This document shows positions 52,073 through 63,860 of a DNA stretch of 64,000 nucleotides, piece after piece; position 1 is the stretch's first letter, and the number at the start of each line of letters is the position of its first letter. The DNA is taken from positions 1-64,000 of the forward strand of contig NZ_MVHH01000003.1 of the NCBI RefSeq assembly GCF_002086515.1. Direction: 5' to 3'. The notes under the pieces were generated by a model. The model searched no databases. It was not told the origin of the DNA and saw only the letters and a list, made by a program, of their open reading frames with translations. The translations under genes were made by a program, and so were the position numbers. Source of the stretch: Mycolicibacter arupensis (GTDB lineage: Bacteria; Actinomycetota; Actinomycetes; Mycobacteriales; Mycobacteriaceae).

Positions 52073-53346
52073 GACCGGATGACCTCGCGTGAGTTGGGGT
52101 CGTCGCTGGAGACGACGGTCAACTGTGGGCCCTCGGAGTCGGCGTTGAACGCCATCCTCAGGGCGTTCTCGACTTCGCGACCCGCCTCTTCGGGCTGCAC
52201 GCCGGGGGCATCGAGACCGCCGGTGAGGGTGCCGTCCCATTCGGCGTTGACGTTGTTGTGGTCGATGCGGGCCCGGCGCGACCGCAGCCAGATCGCCAGG
52301 ACCGTGGTGATCAGCAGCACCACGCCGATGATGATTCCGGGGTAGCCGCCGATCCCGTGGACCAGGCCGTATGCGCCCGAGCCGACCCCGCCGGCCATCG
52401 GCAGCGTCACCAGCCAGGCCGCCGCCATCCGGCCGGCCACACCCCAGCGCACCTGCGCGCCCGGCTTGCCGACGCCGCTGCCCAGCACCGACCCGGTGGC
52501 CACCTGGGTGGTCGACAGCGAGTAGCCGAAGTGGCTGGACAGCAGGATGACCGAGGCCGCGGCCGACTCGGCGGCCATGCCCTGCGGCGCCTTGATCTCG
52601 ACCAGCCCCTTGCCCAGGGTGCGGATCACGCGCCAGCCGCCGGTGTAGGTGCCCGCCGACATGGCCAGCGCGCAGCTGACGATCACCCACAGGGGCGGCA
52701 GCGTGGCCGAGGTGCTCACGGCCCCGTAGGACATCAGAGCGAGGAAGATCACGCCCATGGTCTTCTGGGCGTCGTTGGTGCCGTGCGCCAGCGACACCAG
52801 CGCCGCTGAGCCGATCTGACCATGCCGGAACACCTTCTCCGACTGCTTCTCGTCGACGCCGCGGGTGATCCGGTACACCAGCCACGTGCCGACCGAGGCG
52901 ATCAGGGTCGCGACCACCGTCGCCACCACTGCCGGGACCAGCACCTTGGAGACCACCCCGCTCCAGTTCACCCCGTGCCCGCCGACCGCGGCGATCATCG
53001 CGCCGACGATGCCGCCGATCAGGGCGTGCGAGGAGCTCGACGGGATGCCGAGCAGCCAGGTGAGCAGGTTCCACACGATGCCGCCGACCAGGCCGGCGAA
53101 GACGATCTCCAAGGTCACCAGGTTGGCGTCGACCAGGCCTTTGGCGATTGTTGCGGCGACCGCCGTCGACAAGAAGGCGCCGATCAGGTTCAGGCAGGCC
53201 GACATGGTGACCGCTGCCTTGGGCTTGAGAGCACCGCTGGCGATCGAGGTCGCCATGGCGTTGCCGGTGTCGTGGAATCCGTTGGTGAAATCGAAGGCCA
53301 AAGCCGTGATCACCACAATGATCAGGAGAAGCAGTTCAAGGCTCAC
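52069..53346 (-). CDS. pitA: Inorganic phosphate transporter, PiT family, copy 2
   Basis: 425 residues, PiT family, with the same two signatures as copy 1 (FDFTNGFHDTGNAMATSIAS and SLAHGTNDAQKTMGVIFLAL). It has about 20 extra residues at the C-terminus (LRMAFNADSEGPQLTVVSSD). GTG start. First gene of the minus-strand row PiT-small protein-PiT-small protein-DUF3349-menE. Local gene duplication is the clear origin; the two may differ in affinity or ion. Confidence 0.94.
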   Translation of the reverse strand: MSLELLLLIIVVITALAFDFTNGFHDTGNAMATSIASGALKPKAAVTMSACLNLIGAFLSTAVAATIAKGLVDANLVTLEIVFAGLVGGIVWNLLTWLLGIPSSSSHALIGGIVGAMIAAVGGHGVNWSGVVSKVLVPAVVATVVATLIASVGTWLVYRITRGVDEKQSEKVFRHGQIGSAALVSLAHGTNDAQKTMGVIFLALMSYGAVSTSATLPPLWVIVSCALAMSAGTYTGGWRVIRTLGKGLVEIKAPQGMAAESAAASVILLSSHFGYSLSTTQVATGSVLGSGVGKPGAQVRWGVAGRMAAAWLVTLPMAGGVGSGAYGLVHGIGGYPGIIIGVVLLITTVLAIWLRSRRARIDHNNVNAEWDGTLTGGLDAPGVQPEEAGREVENALRMAFNADSEGPQLTVVSSDDPNSREVIRS

Positions 53347-53459
53347 GGGAGCATCACGGCTTTGATTCTGAGGCTTGCGCGGCGCCGTTGTCTAACGATC
53401 GTGCAGGCGAAACGCGGGTGTACGTCGAGACGTATCGAACTGTTTCCCCGTCGTTAACC

Positions 53460-53864
53460 TCAAGGCTTCCGGGGGCCATCTCCGCGGGTATCGCGGCGCA
53501 GTGGATGGTCGGCTGGGACCTCGACGAAGATCAAGGTCAGGCCGTCGGGATCGGTGACATGCATCTCTAACAATCCCCACGGTTCGCGCCGCCACGGCCG
53601 GGCGATGGCGACCCCGCGACCCTCCAACTCGGCCTGGGTGGCGGCGACGTCACGGACCTGCAGCCACAGTGCCCCCGAGAACACGGTTTCCGGCTGCTCG
53701 GGGTTGCCGTGGCCGGCCAGTTCGATGAGCGATTGACCGGCGTAGAAGACCATGCCGGCGCCGTAGTCGCGGGCGATCGCCAGCCCGATCTCATCGCGGT
53801 AGAACCGCAGTGAGCGTTGGTAGTCGGCCGGGCGGAGCAGGACGCGACTGGCCAGAATCTCCAT
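53460..53864 (-). CDS. VOC/glyoxalase-family protein, Rv0546c-like
   Basis: 134 residues with the paired beta-alpha-beta units of the vicinal oxygen chelate fold: RVLLRPADYQRSLRFYRDEI, VFYAGQSLIELAGHG and WGLLEMHVTDPDGLTLIFVE. Histidine and glutamates at the expected metal positions (ELAGHG, LEMHV, FVEV) are partly kept, so metal binding is plausible. ATG 53864 overlaps the SDR stop by one base (TGATG). Reaction unknown. Confidence 0.9.
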   Translation of the reverse strand: MEILASRVLLRPADYQRSLRFYRDEIGLAIARDYGAGMVFYAGQSLIELAGHGNPEQPETVFSGALWLQVRDVAATQAELEGRGVAIARPWRREPWGLLEMHVTDPDGLTLIFVEVPADHPLRRDTRGDGPRKP

Positions 53865-54748
53865 CAGTCCTCGACCGGCTCGATCCGATTCCGCTTGACG
53901 ATCGCGGTGGCCCAACCGGCGTTGAGGTTGTCGATTGCACGAAACGCCAGCGCCAGGCGCGGCGCGATGCGGATCGGGCGATATCTGGCCGCCTCGATCA
54001 TCCACGTACCGGCCTCCTGTGCGGTGAGCCCCGGCTTGCCCTGGAACGCCGCGGTGGGGGCGATCATCGGCGTCTTCACCAGCGGGTAATACAGCGTGGT
54101 GGACTGCACGCCGTAGCGGGCCCACTCGCTGTCGATGACCCGGCTGACGGCACTGAATGCGGACTTGGAGCCGTTGTAGACCCCGAACAGCGGCGAGGAG
54201 TCGGTGAATACGCCCCAGGTGGCGACGTTGATGATGTGGCCGTCGCCGCGCTCGCGCATCGCCGGAGCGAAGCCGCGGATGAGCCGCAGTGGCGAGTAGT
54301 AGTTCAGCTGCATGGTCCGCTCGACGTCGTGCCAGCGTTCCAGGGATTCGGCCAGCGGACGCCGGATCGAGCGCCCGGCATTGTTGACCAGGATGTCCAC
54401 CCCGCCGAACCGCTCGTCGACATCCTTGACCAGCTGGTCGATGGCCGCCAGGTCGGACAGGTCGCAGGCGATGGCGTGAGCGGTGCCGCCCGCGGCAGTG
54501 ATCCGCTGGACCAGCGCGTCGAGGTTCTCCTGGCGGCGGGCCACCGCGATCACGGTGGCGCCCGCCGCGCCGAACTGCTCGGCGCCGGCTTCCCCGATGC
54601 CCGAGGATGCCCCGGTCACCATCACCCGCTTGCCGGTCAGGTCGATAGCCTTGGCTCCGGGCCGGTGCATCAGCTGCGCGGAGACGGGCGGGCGCATGGT
54701 GGCGAGCGTGATCTGGTCGGACAACCGGCGTAGCGGACTGCGGCTCAT
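53864..54748 (-). CDS. Short-chain dehydrogenase/reductase, Rv0547c-like
   Basis: 294 residues from ATG 54748. Classical SDR: VMVTGASSGIGEAGA cofactor loop, ILVNNAGRS, catalytic serine region NVATWGVFTDSSP and YNGSK (Tyr-x3-Lys). The first 35 residues are an extra helix. TAGACT lies 8 bases before the ATG, a leaderless layout. Coupled to the VOC gene. It lies between menB and the phosphate genes as in M. tuberculosis; involvement in quinone or lipid metabolism is possible but not shown. Confidence 0.92.
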   Translation of the reverse strand: MSRSPLRRLSDQITLATMRPPVSAQLMHRPGAKAIDLTGKRVMVTGASSGIGEAGAEQFGAAGATVIAVARRQENLDALVQRITAAGGTAHAIACDLSDLAAIDQLVKDVDERFGGVDILVNNAGRSIRRPLAESLERWHDVERTMQLNYYSPLRLIRGFAPAMRERGDGHIINVATWGVFTDSSPLFGVYNGSKSAFSAVSRVIDSEWARYGVQSTTLYYPLVKTPMIAPTAAFQGKPGLTAQEAGTWMIEAARYRPIRIAPRLALAFRAIDNLNAGWATAIVKRNRIEPVED

Positions 54749-54779
54749 GGTTAGCCAGTCTAGGCGTAACGGTTTCGGG

Positions 54780-55682
54780 TCAGAAGTAGCGCGGGAACCG
54801 GCTCCAGTCCGGGTCGCGCTTCTCCAAGAACGAATCGCGGCCCTCAACGGCCTCGTCGGTCATGTAGGCCAGCCGGGTGGCTTCGCCGGCGAACAATTGC
54901 TGGCCCACCAGTCCGTCATCGAGAAGGTTGAAGGCGAACTTCAACATGCGTTGTGCCTGAGGCGATTTGCCGTTGATCTCGCGAGCCCACTGCACCCCTG
55001 TGGCCTCCAGGTCGGCGTGGTCGACCACCTCGTTGACGGCACCCATGTGATGCATCTGCTCGGCGGTGTACGTGCGGCCCAGGAAGAAGATCTCCCGGGC
55101 GAACTTCTGGCCCACCTGCCGAGCCAGGTAGGCGCTGCCGTAGCCGCCGTCGAAGCTGCCGACGTCGGCATCGGTCTGCTTGAACCGGGCATGCTCACGG
55201 CTGGCCAGGGTCAGGTCGCACACCACGTGCAGGCTGTGTCCGCCGCCGGCCGCCCAGCCGTTGACCAGGCAGATCACCGGTTTGGGCATGAATCGGATCA
55301 GCCGCTGGACCTCCAGGATGTGCAACCGGCCGGCGCGCGCGGCATCAACGGTGTCCGCGGTCTCCCCGGATGCGTACTGGTAGCCGCTGCGGCCGCGGAT
55401 GCGCTGGTCGCCGCCGGAGCAGAAAGCCCAGCCGCCGTCCTTGGGTGCCGGTCCGTTGCCGGTCAGCAGCACCACGCCGACGTCGGGGGACATTCGGGCG
55501 TGGTCGAGGGCCTGGTAGAGCTCGTCGACGGTGTGTGGCCGAAAGGCGTTGCGTACTTCGGGACGGTTGAACGCCACCCGCACCGTCGCGTCGCTGACGT
55601 GGCGGTGGTAGGTGATGTCGGTCAGGTCGGCGAAGCCGTCGACGGTGCGCCAGATGCTCGGGTCAAAAGGGTTGCTGCTCAC
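54780..55682 (-). CDS. menB: 1,4-dihydroxy-2-naphthoyl-CoA synthase
   Basis: 300 residues, crotonase family. Closes the second ring by a Dieckmann-type reaction of o-succinylbenzoyl-CoA. Oxyanion loops FCSGGDQRIRG and VNGWAAGGGHSLHVVCDLTL, the ordered active-site aspartate region in KQTDADVGSFDGGYGSAYLA, and the conserved C-terminal FPRYF. GTG start with TACGGT 7 bases upstream (55690-55695), as in a leaderless gene. Divergent from menC with 81 bases between. Confidence 0.97.
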   Translation of the reverse strand: MSSNPFDPSIWRTVDGFADLTDITYHRHVSDATVRVAFNRPEVRNAFRPHTVDELYQALDHARMSPDVGVVLLTGNGPAPKDGGWAFCSGGDQRIRGRSGYQYASGETADTVDAARAGRLHILEVQRLIRFMPKPVICLVNGWAAGGGHSLHVVCDLTLASREHARFKQTDADVGSFDGGYGSAYLARQVGQKFAREIFFLGRTYTAEQMHHMGAVNEVVDHADLEATGVQWAREINGKSPQAQRMLKFAFNLLDDGLVGQQLFAGEATRLAYMTDEAVEGRDSFLEKRDPDWSRFPRYF

Positions 55683-55763
55683 GTCTGCGACCGTACCGGG
55701 GCAGCGGGGTCAGGTCGCCGGAGTGGCCGCCACGGATTGATCACGCTGTCTACGGTGTAGACG

Positions 55764-56711
55764 ATGACTCTCGACGACATCCTGGACCGCCTGCACGTGG
55801 TGGCGTTGCCGATGCGCGTTACGTTCCGCGGCATCATCGTTCGAGAGCTGGCCCTGATCGAGGGCCCGGCGGGCTGGGGAGAGTTCGGTGCCTTTCCCGA
55901 ATACGAGGCCCCCGAGGCGGCGCACTGGCTGGCTGCCGCCCTGGAAAGTGCCTACCGGCAACCGCCCCCGCCCGTTCGCGACCGCATTCCGATCAACGCG
56001 ACCGTGCCGGCGGTGGACGCTGAGCGGGTGCCCGAGGTGCTGGCGCGGTTCCCCGGCGCCCGCACCGCCAAGGTCAAAGTCGCCGAACCGGGCCAGACCC
56101 TGGCCGACGACGTCGCCCGCGTCGAGGCGGTGCGCGCGCTGATCCCCACCGTGCGGGTTGACGCCAACGGCGGGTGGACCCTCGATCAGGCCGTCGAGGC
56201 GGCAATGGCGCTGGGCGCGCTGGAGTATCTGGAGCAACCCTGCGCCAGTGTTGCCGACCTCGCCGAGCTGCGTCGCCGCATCGACACCCCGGTGGCCGCC
56301 GATGAGAGCATCCGCAAGGCCGCCGACCCCCTGGCCGTCGTGAGGGCCGGTGCGGCCGATATCGCGGTGCTGAAAGTCGCTCCGCTGGGCGGAATCTCGG
56401 CACTGCTGAAGATCGCTGCGCAGATCGACATACCGGTGGTGATCTCCAGCGCGATCGACTCGGCGGTGGGGATCGCCGCCGGCCTGCGCGCCGCGGCCGC
56501 ACTGCCGGACCTACGGCATGCCTGCGGGTTGGGCACCGGTTCGCTGTTCGTCGAGGACATCGCCGAGACGCCGGCACAAGAAGACGGCTACCTGCCGGTG
56601 CAACCGATCACCCCGGACCCGGCCCGGTTACAGGCCCTGGCCGCCGCGCCGCAGCGACGGCAGTGGTGGATCGAACGGGTCCGGGCTTGTCATCGGCTGT
56701 TGCCGCGGTAA
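55764..56711 (+). CDS. menC: o-Succinylbenzoate synthase
   Basis: 315 residues, enolase superfamily. Dehydrates SHCHC to o-succinylbenzoate. The catalytic lysines are in AKVKVAEPG and VLKVAPLGG, with metal-binding acids in VDANGGWT, YLEQPC and AADESIRK. The length suits the short actinobacterial form. ATG 55764 has TACGGT 7 bases upstream, a leaderless layout. In M. tuberculosis, vapBC3, fadD8 and Rv0552 lie between menB and menC; none is present here. Confidence 0.96.
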   Translation: MTLDDILDRLHVVALPMRVTFRGIIVRELALIEGPAGWGEFGAFPEYEAPEAAHWLAAALESAYRQPPPPVRDRIPINATVPAVDAERVPEVLARFPGARTAKVKVAEPGQTLADDVARVEAVRALIPTVRVDANGGWTLDQAVEAAMALGALEYLEQPCASVADLAELRRRIDTPVAADESIRKAADPLAVVRAGAADIAVLKVAPLGGISALLKIAAQIDIPVVISSAIDSAVGIAAGLRAAAALPDLRHACGLGTGSLFVEDIAETPAQEDGYLPVQPITPDPARLQALAAAPQRRQWWIERVRACHRLLPR

Positions 56712-56715
56712 CTAC

Positions 56716-57405
56716 TCACACGCTGGGCAACCGCGCGTCGATCCCGTTGGCAATGGTGACGGCTTCGTCGCTGACGTAGAACTTGCACGCCAACACGTCG
56801 ATGGCGACGTTGTTGGTGACCCGCAGTGCCCGCTGACACGACCAGCCCGGGCTGTCCTCCTGGTGCTGGGTCATCCACACGGTGGAGTCCACGTCGGAGA
56901 CGTTGTCAAAGGTCCATTCCGACTGCGGGGAGCCGTCCTTGGTGGTGGTGAATGTTCGCTCGCCGCAGGACTTCCAATGCTGGGCGGTCACGTCGAAGAA
57001 GCTCCGGGCGACCTCGCGGTCGGCGAACACCGTCGCGGCCTGGATCGCGACGTGGTCTTGGGAGTTCTGGGCGAGGGTCTGGGCGAGGGTGGCCGTCCAG
57101 TCTGTGTCGGTGTACACCGCTTTCTCGATGGGCATCCATGCCGCCAGGCAGGAGTGGTCGGGAAACTGGCGGCCGGAGTCGAACATCCGCGACCGGGAGT
57201 CTTTGACCCGCATCCCGCGCGCGCCCATGATGTCGTTGACGGTGGAGGCCTCGAGTAGCAGCTCGGGCAGCATCGCGGCAGTCACGGGGCGGGGACCATC
57301 ACTGTCGGCCGGCACCGCCGCGCCGCCGGTCACGCGGGCGCAGTCGGCGAGCACGGCGCAGGTCAGCGCCAGTGTGCACGCCAACCCGACGCTCCGTATC
57401 TGCAT
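56716..57405 (-). CDS. Exported PknH-like sensor-domain protein, possible lipoprotein
   Basis: 229 residues from ATG 57405. The N-terminal signal ends in CAVLADC, a cysteine that could be lipidated although aspartate at -1 is unusual. The rest matches the PknH extracellular sensor domain family: paired cysteines (DHSCLAAW, WKSCGERT, GWSCQRAL, VLACKFY) that would form two disulphides, and a closing INGID-like segment (IANGIDARLP). Such domains occur alone in LppH/LpqQ-type lipoproteins. It is an insertion between menC and the hydrolase gene and converges on menC with a 4-base gap. Ligand unknown. Confidence 0.86.
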   Translation of the reverse strand: MQIRSVGLACTLALTCAVLADCARVTGGAAVPADSDGPRPVTAAMLPELLLEASTVNDIMGARGMRVKDSRSRMFDSGRQFPDHSCLAAWMPIEKAVYTDTDWTATLAQTLAQNSQDHVAIQAATVFADREVARSFFDVTAQHWKSCGERTFTTTKDGSPQSEWTFDNVSDVDSTVWMTQHQEDSPGWSCQRALRVTNNVAIDVLACKFYVSDEAVTIANGIDARLPSV

Positions 57406-57476
57406 CACCGTCCCCCAGCTGCGCAGTCGCGATCCTGACACCATAAGGCGTCGGCGGGTCGCGTACCTTCACTCTG

Positions 57477-58307
57477 GTGACCAACCTCGCTTACGACGAC
57501 CGTAATCAGGATGGTGAGCCGGTCCTGTTCATCGCCGGGCGGGGCGGCGCGGGCCGCGGCTGGCACCTGCACCAGGTGCGCGAGTTCCAGCTTGCGCGGT
57601 ATCGCCCGATCACCTTCGACAACCGCGGTATCGGTGCCACCGAGAACGCCTCGGGGTTCACCACCGAAACCATGGTGGCCGACACCGCGCAGCTCATCGA
57701 GTCGCTCGACATCGGCCCGGTCCGGATCGTCGCGGTGTCGATGGGCTCCTTCATCGCCCAGGAACTGATGCTGGCCCGTCCCGAACTGGTGAAATCCGCC
57801 GTGCTGATGGCCACTCGCGGCCGTCACGACCGGGCCCGCGAATTCTTCTACTCCGCCGAGGCCAAGCTCGCCGAATCCGGTGTCGAGCTGCCCGCGGAGT
57901 ACGAAGCCAAAGTGCGCCTGCTGGAAAGCTTTTCGCCCAAGACGCTCAGTGACGACGCGGCGATCAAGGACTGGATCGCGATGTTCACCATGTGGCCGGT
58001 GAAGAGCACCCCGGGGTTGCGCTGCCAACTCGACGTGGCGCCGCTGACCAACCGGCTGCCGGCCTACGCCAACATCACCGCACCGGTGCTGGTGATCGGA
58101 TTCGGTGACGACGTCGTCACCCCGGCGCACCTGAGCCGTGAGGTCGCCGAGGCGATCCCGGGCGCGCGTTACCTGGAGATCCCCGATGCCGGGCACCTGG
58201 GCTTCATCGAGAAGCCGGACCAGGTCAACAAGGCTGCCCTGGAGTTCCTCGCCGAGGTCGACGGCAAGCCGTTCCGGTGGGCGGCCGGCCCCCCGGCGCA
58301 CGACTAA
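57477..58307 (+). CDS. bpoC: Alpha/beta hydrolase in the men cluster (BpoC-like, possible MenH)
   Basis: 276 residues. Nucleophile in [13 protein letters not shown], oxyanion region [13 protein letters not shown], acid in FGDDVVTP and histidine in DAGHLGFIE. Annotated in M. tuberculosis as non-haem bromoperoxidase BpoC (Rv0554). Its place between menC and menD suggests SHCHC synthase (MenH) activity, an inference from context. GTG 57477 with TACCTT 7 bases upstream, a leaderless layout. Ends 10 bases before menD. Confidence 0.9.
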   Translation: MTNLAYDDRNQDGEPVLFIAGRGGAGRGWHLHQVREFQLARYRPITFDNRGIGATENASGFTTETMVADTAQLIESLDIGPVRIVAVSMGSFIAQELMLARPELVKSAVLMATRGRHDRAREFFYSAEAKLAESGVELPAEYEAKVRLLESFSPKTLSDDAAIKDWIAMFTMWPVKSTPGLRCQLDVAPLTNRLPAYANITAPVLVIGFGDDVVTPAHLSREVAEAIPGARYLEIPDAGHLGFIEKPDQVNKAALEFLAEVDGKPFRWAAGPPAHD

Positions 58308-58317
58308 CCTGGTGCCA

Positions 58318-59973
58318 ATGACCAACCCCTCGACGGCACAGGCCCGCATCGTCGTCGACGAGCTGATTCGCGGCGGTGTCCGCGATGTGGTGCTGTGCCC
58401 GGGTTCACGCAATGCGCCGCTGGCGTTCGCGCTGCACGACGCAGATCGGGCCGGCCGATTGCGGCTGCACGTGCGCATCGACGAACGCACAGCCGGATTC
58501 CTGGCGATCGGGCTGGCGGTGGGTGCCGGTGCCCCGGTCTGTGTCGCGATGACGTCGGGCACCGCGGTGGCCAACCTGGGACCGGCCGTCGTCGAGGCCA
58601 ACTATGCCCGGGTGCCGCTGATCGTGTTGAGCGCCAACCGCCCCTACGAACTGCTGGGCACCGGCGCCAACCAGACCATGGAGCAACTGGGCTACTTCGG
58701 CACCCAGGTGCGCGCCAGCATCAGCCTCGGCCTGGCCGAGGACGCCCCCGAGCGGTTGGACGCCCTCAACGCCACCTGGCGTTCGGCGGTGTGCCGGGTT
58801 GTGGTGGCCGCCACCGGGTCTCGAACTGCGAATGCCGGACCGGTGCAGTTCGACATCCCACTGCGCGAGCCGCTGGTGCCTGACGCCGACACAGCTCAGC
58901 AGCCCGAACCGGCGGGCCGGCCGAACGGGCTACCCTGGACCTACACCCCGCCGGTCAGCTTCGATCAGCCCCTGGATATCGACGTGTCCCCGGACACCGT
59001 GGTGATCGCCGGGCACGGGGCGGGTCTGCACCCCAACCTGGCGGCGCTGCCCACGGTCGCCGAACCCACGGCCCCGACACCACAAAATCCGCTGCACCCA
59101 CTGACTCTGCCGCTGCTGCGCCCGCAGCAGGTGATCATGGCCGGCCGGCCCACCCTGCACCGTCCGGTGTCGGCCCTGCTGGCCGACCCGACACTGCCGG
59201 TGTACGCGCTGACCACCGGCCCGCGCTGGCCCGACGTCTCGGGCAACTCGCAGGCCACCGGCACCCGAGCGGTCCTCTCCGGAGAGCCGGATCCGGCCTG
59301 GCTGCGCCGCTGCGCGCAGCTCAATGCTCACGCAGAGGCCGTGGTGCGCGAGCAGTTGGCGGCCCACCCGCTCACCACCGGCCTGCACGTGGCCGCGGCG
59401 GTGGCCGACGCGCTGCGCCCCGGAGACCAGTTGGTGTTGGGCGCGTCGAACCCGGTGCGCGACGCCGCACTGGTCGGGTTGGGCAACGCCGCGCGGACCC
59501 GCGATGTCGCGGTGCGATCCAACCGCGGGGTCGCCGGTATCGACGGCACAGTGTCCACCGCGATCGGTGCCGCGCTGGCTCATGAACGCCGGCACCCCGA
59601 TGCGCGCACCATCGCGCTGATCGGGGACCTGACGTTTGTCCACGACAGCTCCGGGTTGCTGATCGGGCCCACCGAACCGCGGCCGCAGCACCTGACGATC
59701 GTGGTGTCCAACGACAACGGCGGCGGCATCTTCGAGCTGCTGGAGCAGGGCGACCCGCGCTTCGCCGACGTGTCGTCGCGTGTCTTCGGCACCCCGCACG
59801 ACGTCAACATCGCCGCGCTGTGTCACGCCTACCACGTGGAATTCCAGCAGGCGGAGGCCGACGCCCTGCCCGCCGCGCTCGCCGAATCCGCCGGTGGGGT
59901 TCGGGTGCTGGAGGTCAAAGCCGACCGCTCGTCCTTGCGGTCCCTGCACGCCGCGATCAAGGCCGCGCTGTGA
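58318..59973 (+). CDS. menD: SEPHCHC synthase
   Basis: 551 residues, thiamine-diphosphate enzyme joining 2-oxoglutarate and isochorismate. The start [20 protein letters not shown] and [13 protein letters not shown] are typical, [13 protein letters not shown] holds the catalytic glutamate, and the C-terminal [13 protein letters not shown] plus [16 protein letters not shown] bind ThDP and magnesium. ATG 58318 fits these and has TAACCT 7 bases upstream, a leaderless layout. The stop overlaps the following GTG. Confidence 0.97.
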   Translation: MTNPSTAQARIVVDELIRGGVRDVVLCPGSRNAPLAFALHDADRAGRLRLHVRIDERTAGFLAIGLAVGAGAPVCVAMTSGTAVANLGPAVVEANYARVPLIVLSANRPYELLGTGANQTMEQLGYFGTQVRASISLGLAEDAPERLDALNATWRSAVCRVVVAATGSRTANAGPVQFDIPLREPLVPDADTAQQPEPAGRPNGLPWTYTPPVSFDQPLDIDVSPDTVVIAGHGAGLHPNLAALPTVAEPTAPTPQNPLHPLTLPLLRPQQVIMAGRPTLHRPVSALLADPTLPVYALTTGPRWPDVSGNSQATGTRAVLSGEPDPAWLRRCAQLNAHAEAVVREQLAAHPLTTGLHVAAAVADALRPGDQLVLGASNPVRDAALVGLGNAARTRDVAVRSNRGVAGIDGTVSTAIGAALAHERRHPDARTIALIGDLTFVHDSSGLLIGPTEPRPQHLTIVVSNDNGGGIFELLEQGDPRFADVSSRVFGTPHDVNIAALCHAYHVEFQQAEADALPAALAESAGGVRVLEVKADRSSLRSLHAAIKAAL

Positions 59974-60494
59974 GACTGCCCGACTACCGAGCCACCTGGG
60001 TCTTTCGGGTGCTGCGACCGGCAGTGCTCCGGCTGATCGGTGGGCCTGGCCTGCTTGCTCGAAGCTCGGTGGCCGGCCGCGCACTGCGGTGGACGCGCAC
60101 GGGCATCCTGATCCTGGTGGCGCTGGTGACCCTGCAGTCGTTGTTGCTGGTCGCCGGGGCGTGGCGCAACGACATCACCATCGAGCGCGACATGGGTGTC
60201 GCAGCGGCCGAGGTGCTCAACGCGGGCTTTCGTCGCTCGACGATCGAATTCGTCACGCCGGAACGGATCACCTACCGGCCTGAGCTCGGTGTGCTCTACC
60301 CCTCCGAGTTGGCCACCGGGATGCGGATCTACGTCGAATACGACAAATCCGACCCGGACCTGGTGCGGGTGCAACACCGCACCGCGGTGCTGGCGGTCAT
60401 CCCCGCGGGTTCGGTCGCGGTGCTCGCCTGGCTGATCGGGATCGCGGCGCTGGCCGGATGCAATGTCGCCGAACGGCGGTGGGCGGCGGATTAA
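59970..60494 (+). CDS. DUF3592-type two-helix membrane protein, Rv0556-like
   Basis: 174 residues from GTG 59970, overlapping the menD stop (GTGA). Two helices ([20 protein letters not shown] and [20 protein letters not shown]) hold an outside domain with [20 protein letters not shown] and [16 protein letters not shown], as in DUF3592. Function unknown. The TAA stop shares the TTAA at 60491-60494 with the stop of the converging gene. In M. tuberculosis mannosyltransferase mgtA/pimB (Rv0557) comes next; it is absent here. Confidence 0.9.
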   Translation: MRLPDYRATWVFRVLRPAVLRLIGGPGLLARSSVAGRALRWTRTGILILVALVTLQSLLLVAGAWRNDITIERDMGVAAAEVLNAGFRRSTIEFVTPERITYRPELGVLYPSELATGMRIYVEYDKSDPDLVRVQHRTAVLAVIPAGSVAVLAWLIGIAALAGCNVAERRWAAD

Positions 60495-61135
60495 CCCGCA
60501 TCCACCAGCCGGTCGAGCCAGCCGGCGTCGTCGGTGTCCACCACGGTCCTGGTCGCCGTGTCATACACCGTGGGGGTGCCGGGACTGCGCGGGTTGGCCG
60601 ACAGCAGCTGCACCCGGTTGAAGGCGTTCATCGAGGTGGTGTCCACGGCCTGCTGCCCCGCGGCGATCCGCTCCACCACCGGGGCGGGTAGGCCGCTCTC
60701 GCGTGCGGTGGTCGCCAGGTCGTCCAGGCCGGGCGCTCCGCCCTTGCGGTACAGCGCGTTCACGTAGCCCTGGTATGCCTCGGCGGAGGTGGCCGGATCG
60801 GTCGCTGCCATCAGGGCGTTGCCCACCCGCGCCGAAACGTCATTGTGGCGCCGGGCGTCCAGGAACGTCATCCACCGGTAGGTCACCGCGACGTCCCCGG
60901 CGGCCAGGTGCTTGCTCAGCGAACCGCCGGAGGCCGCCTCGAACTTGGCGCACTCGGAGCACTGGGGGTCGCAGAAGATCTCCAGCTGGACCGGGGCCTG
61001 CGCCGAACCGGCCAGGACGCCGAAGTGGTCGGCGGCCAACGCCGTGCCGGTTGTCGCCGGATCGGCAGTCGCCGGCGCCGCCACTGACCCGCCGAATACC
61101 GCCAGTGCTACCAATGTTCCCAGCCAAGACCGCAT
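60491..61135 (-). CDS. Exported DsbA/thioredoxin-like protein
   Basis: 214 residues with a Sec signal (cut near APATA-D). The thioredoxin-like core has [15 protein letters not shown]: three cysteines, of which CSEC would be a CxxC at the helix start, an unusual place and composition against the usual CPHC. Further on PGTPTVYD supplies the cis-proline region. The family (DsbA-like, DSBA_2/thioredoxin_4) forms or isomerises disulphides outside the membrane. It occupies the site of mgtA/pimB in M. tuberculosis, on the opposite strand to its neighbours. Redox direction unknown. Confidence 0.87.
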   Translation of the reverse strand: MRSWLGTLVALAVFGGSVAAPATADPATTGTALAADHFGVLAGSAQAPVQLEIFCDPQCSECAKFEAASGGSLSKHLAAGDVAVTYRWMTFLDARRHNDVSARVGNALMAATDPATSAEAYQGYVNALYRKGGAPGLDDLATTARESGLPAPVVERIAAGQQAVDTTSMNAFNRVQLLSANPRSPGTPTVYDTATRTVVDTDDAGWLDRLVDAG

Positions 61136-61171
61136 CCCACGACCCTAGCGAAACCGGGTAGCGTCAACCCG

Positions 61172-61861
61172 ATGAGCCGCGCCAGCCTGGACAAAGACCC
61201 CCACGCCGTCGCGTCGATGTTCGACGGTGTCGCCCGCCGCTACGACCTGACCAACACGGTGCTGTCGCTGGGCCGGGACCGGTCCTGGCGCCGGGCCACC
61301 CGCAAGGCACTCGAGTTGCAGCCGGGGGAGAAGGTGCTGGATCTGGCCGCCGGCACCGCGGTGTCGACGGTCGAACTCGCGAAGTCGGGCGCCTGGTGTG
61401 TGGCTGCGGACTTCTCGGTCGGCATGTTGGCCGCCGGCGCGGGGCGCCCGGTGCCCAAGGTCGCCGGGGACGCCACGAAGCTTCCGTTCGGCGACGGCGT
61501 GTTCGACGCGGTCACGATCAGTTTCGGGTTGCGCAACGTCGTCGACCACACGGCGGGTCTGCGGGAGATGGCCCGGGTGACCCGCCCCGGGGGGCGCCTG
61601 GTGGTGTGCGAGTTCTCCACTCCGACGGTGCCGGTGTTCGCCACCGCCTACAAGGAGTACCTGATGCGGGCGCTGCCGGCGGTGGCACGCGCGGTGTCGT
61701 CGAACCCGGAGGCCTACGTCTACCTCGCCGAGTCCATCCGCGCCTGGCCGGATCAGGCCGCCTTGGCCGAGCAGATCGGTGATTCGGGATGGTCGGAAGT
61801 GAGCTGGCGCAACCTCACCGGTGGCATCGTCGCGCTGCACTCGGCCCGCAAACCACGCTGA
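61172..61861 (+). CDS. menG: Demethylmenaquinone methyltransferase
   Basis: 229 residues, UbiE/MenG-type SAM enzyme adding the last ring methyl. Start [20 protein letters not shown] is the UbiE signature, [18 protein letters not shown] the SAM loop (proline/glycine variant AGTAVST) and [15 protein letters not shown] the second signature. ATG 61172 has TAGCGT 7 bases upstream, a leaderless layout. Corresponds to Rv0558. Divergent from the DsbA-like gene over 36 bases. Confidence 0.96.
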   Translation: MSRASLDKDPHAVASMFDGVARRYDLTNTVLSLGRDRSWRRATRKALELQPGEKVLDLAAGTAVSTVELAKSGAWCVAADFSVGMLAAGAGRPVPKVAGDATKLPFGDGVFDAVTISFGLRNVVDHTAGLREMARVTRPGGRLVVCEFSTPTVPVFATAYKEYLMRALPAVARAVSSNPEAYVYLAESIRAWPDQAALAEQIGDSGWSEVSWRNLTGGIVALHSARKPR

Positions 61862-61878
61862 CCCCGCGAAGCTGCGGC

Positions 61879-63853
<1,975 letters not shown>

Positions 63854-63860
63854 AGTGACC

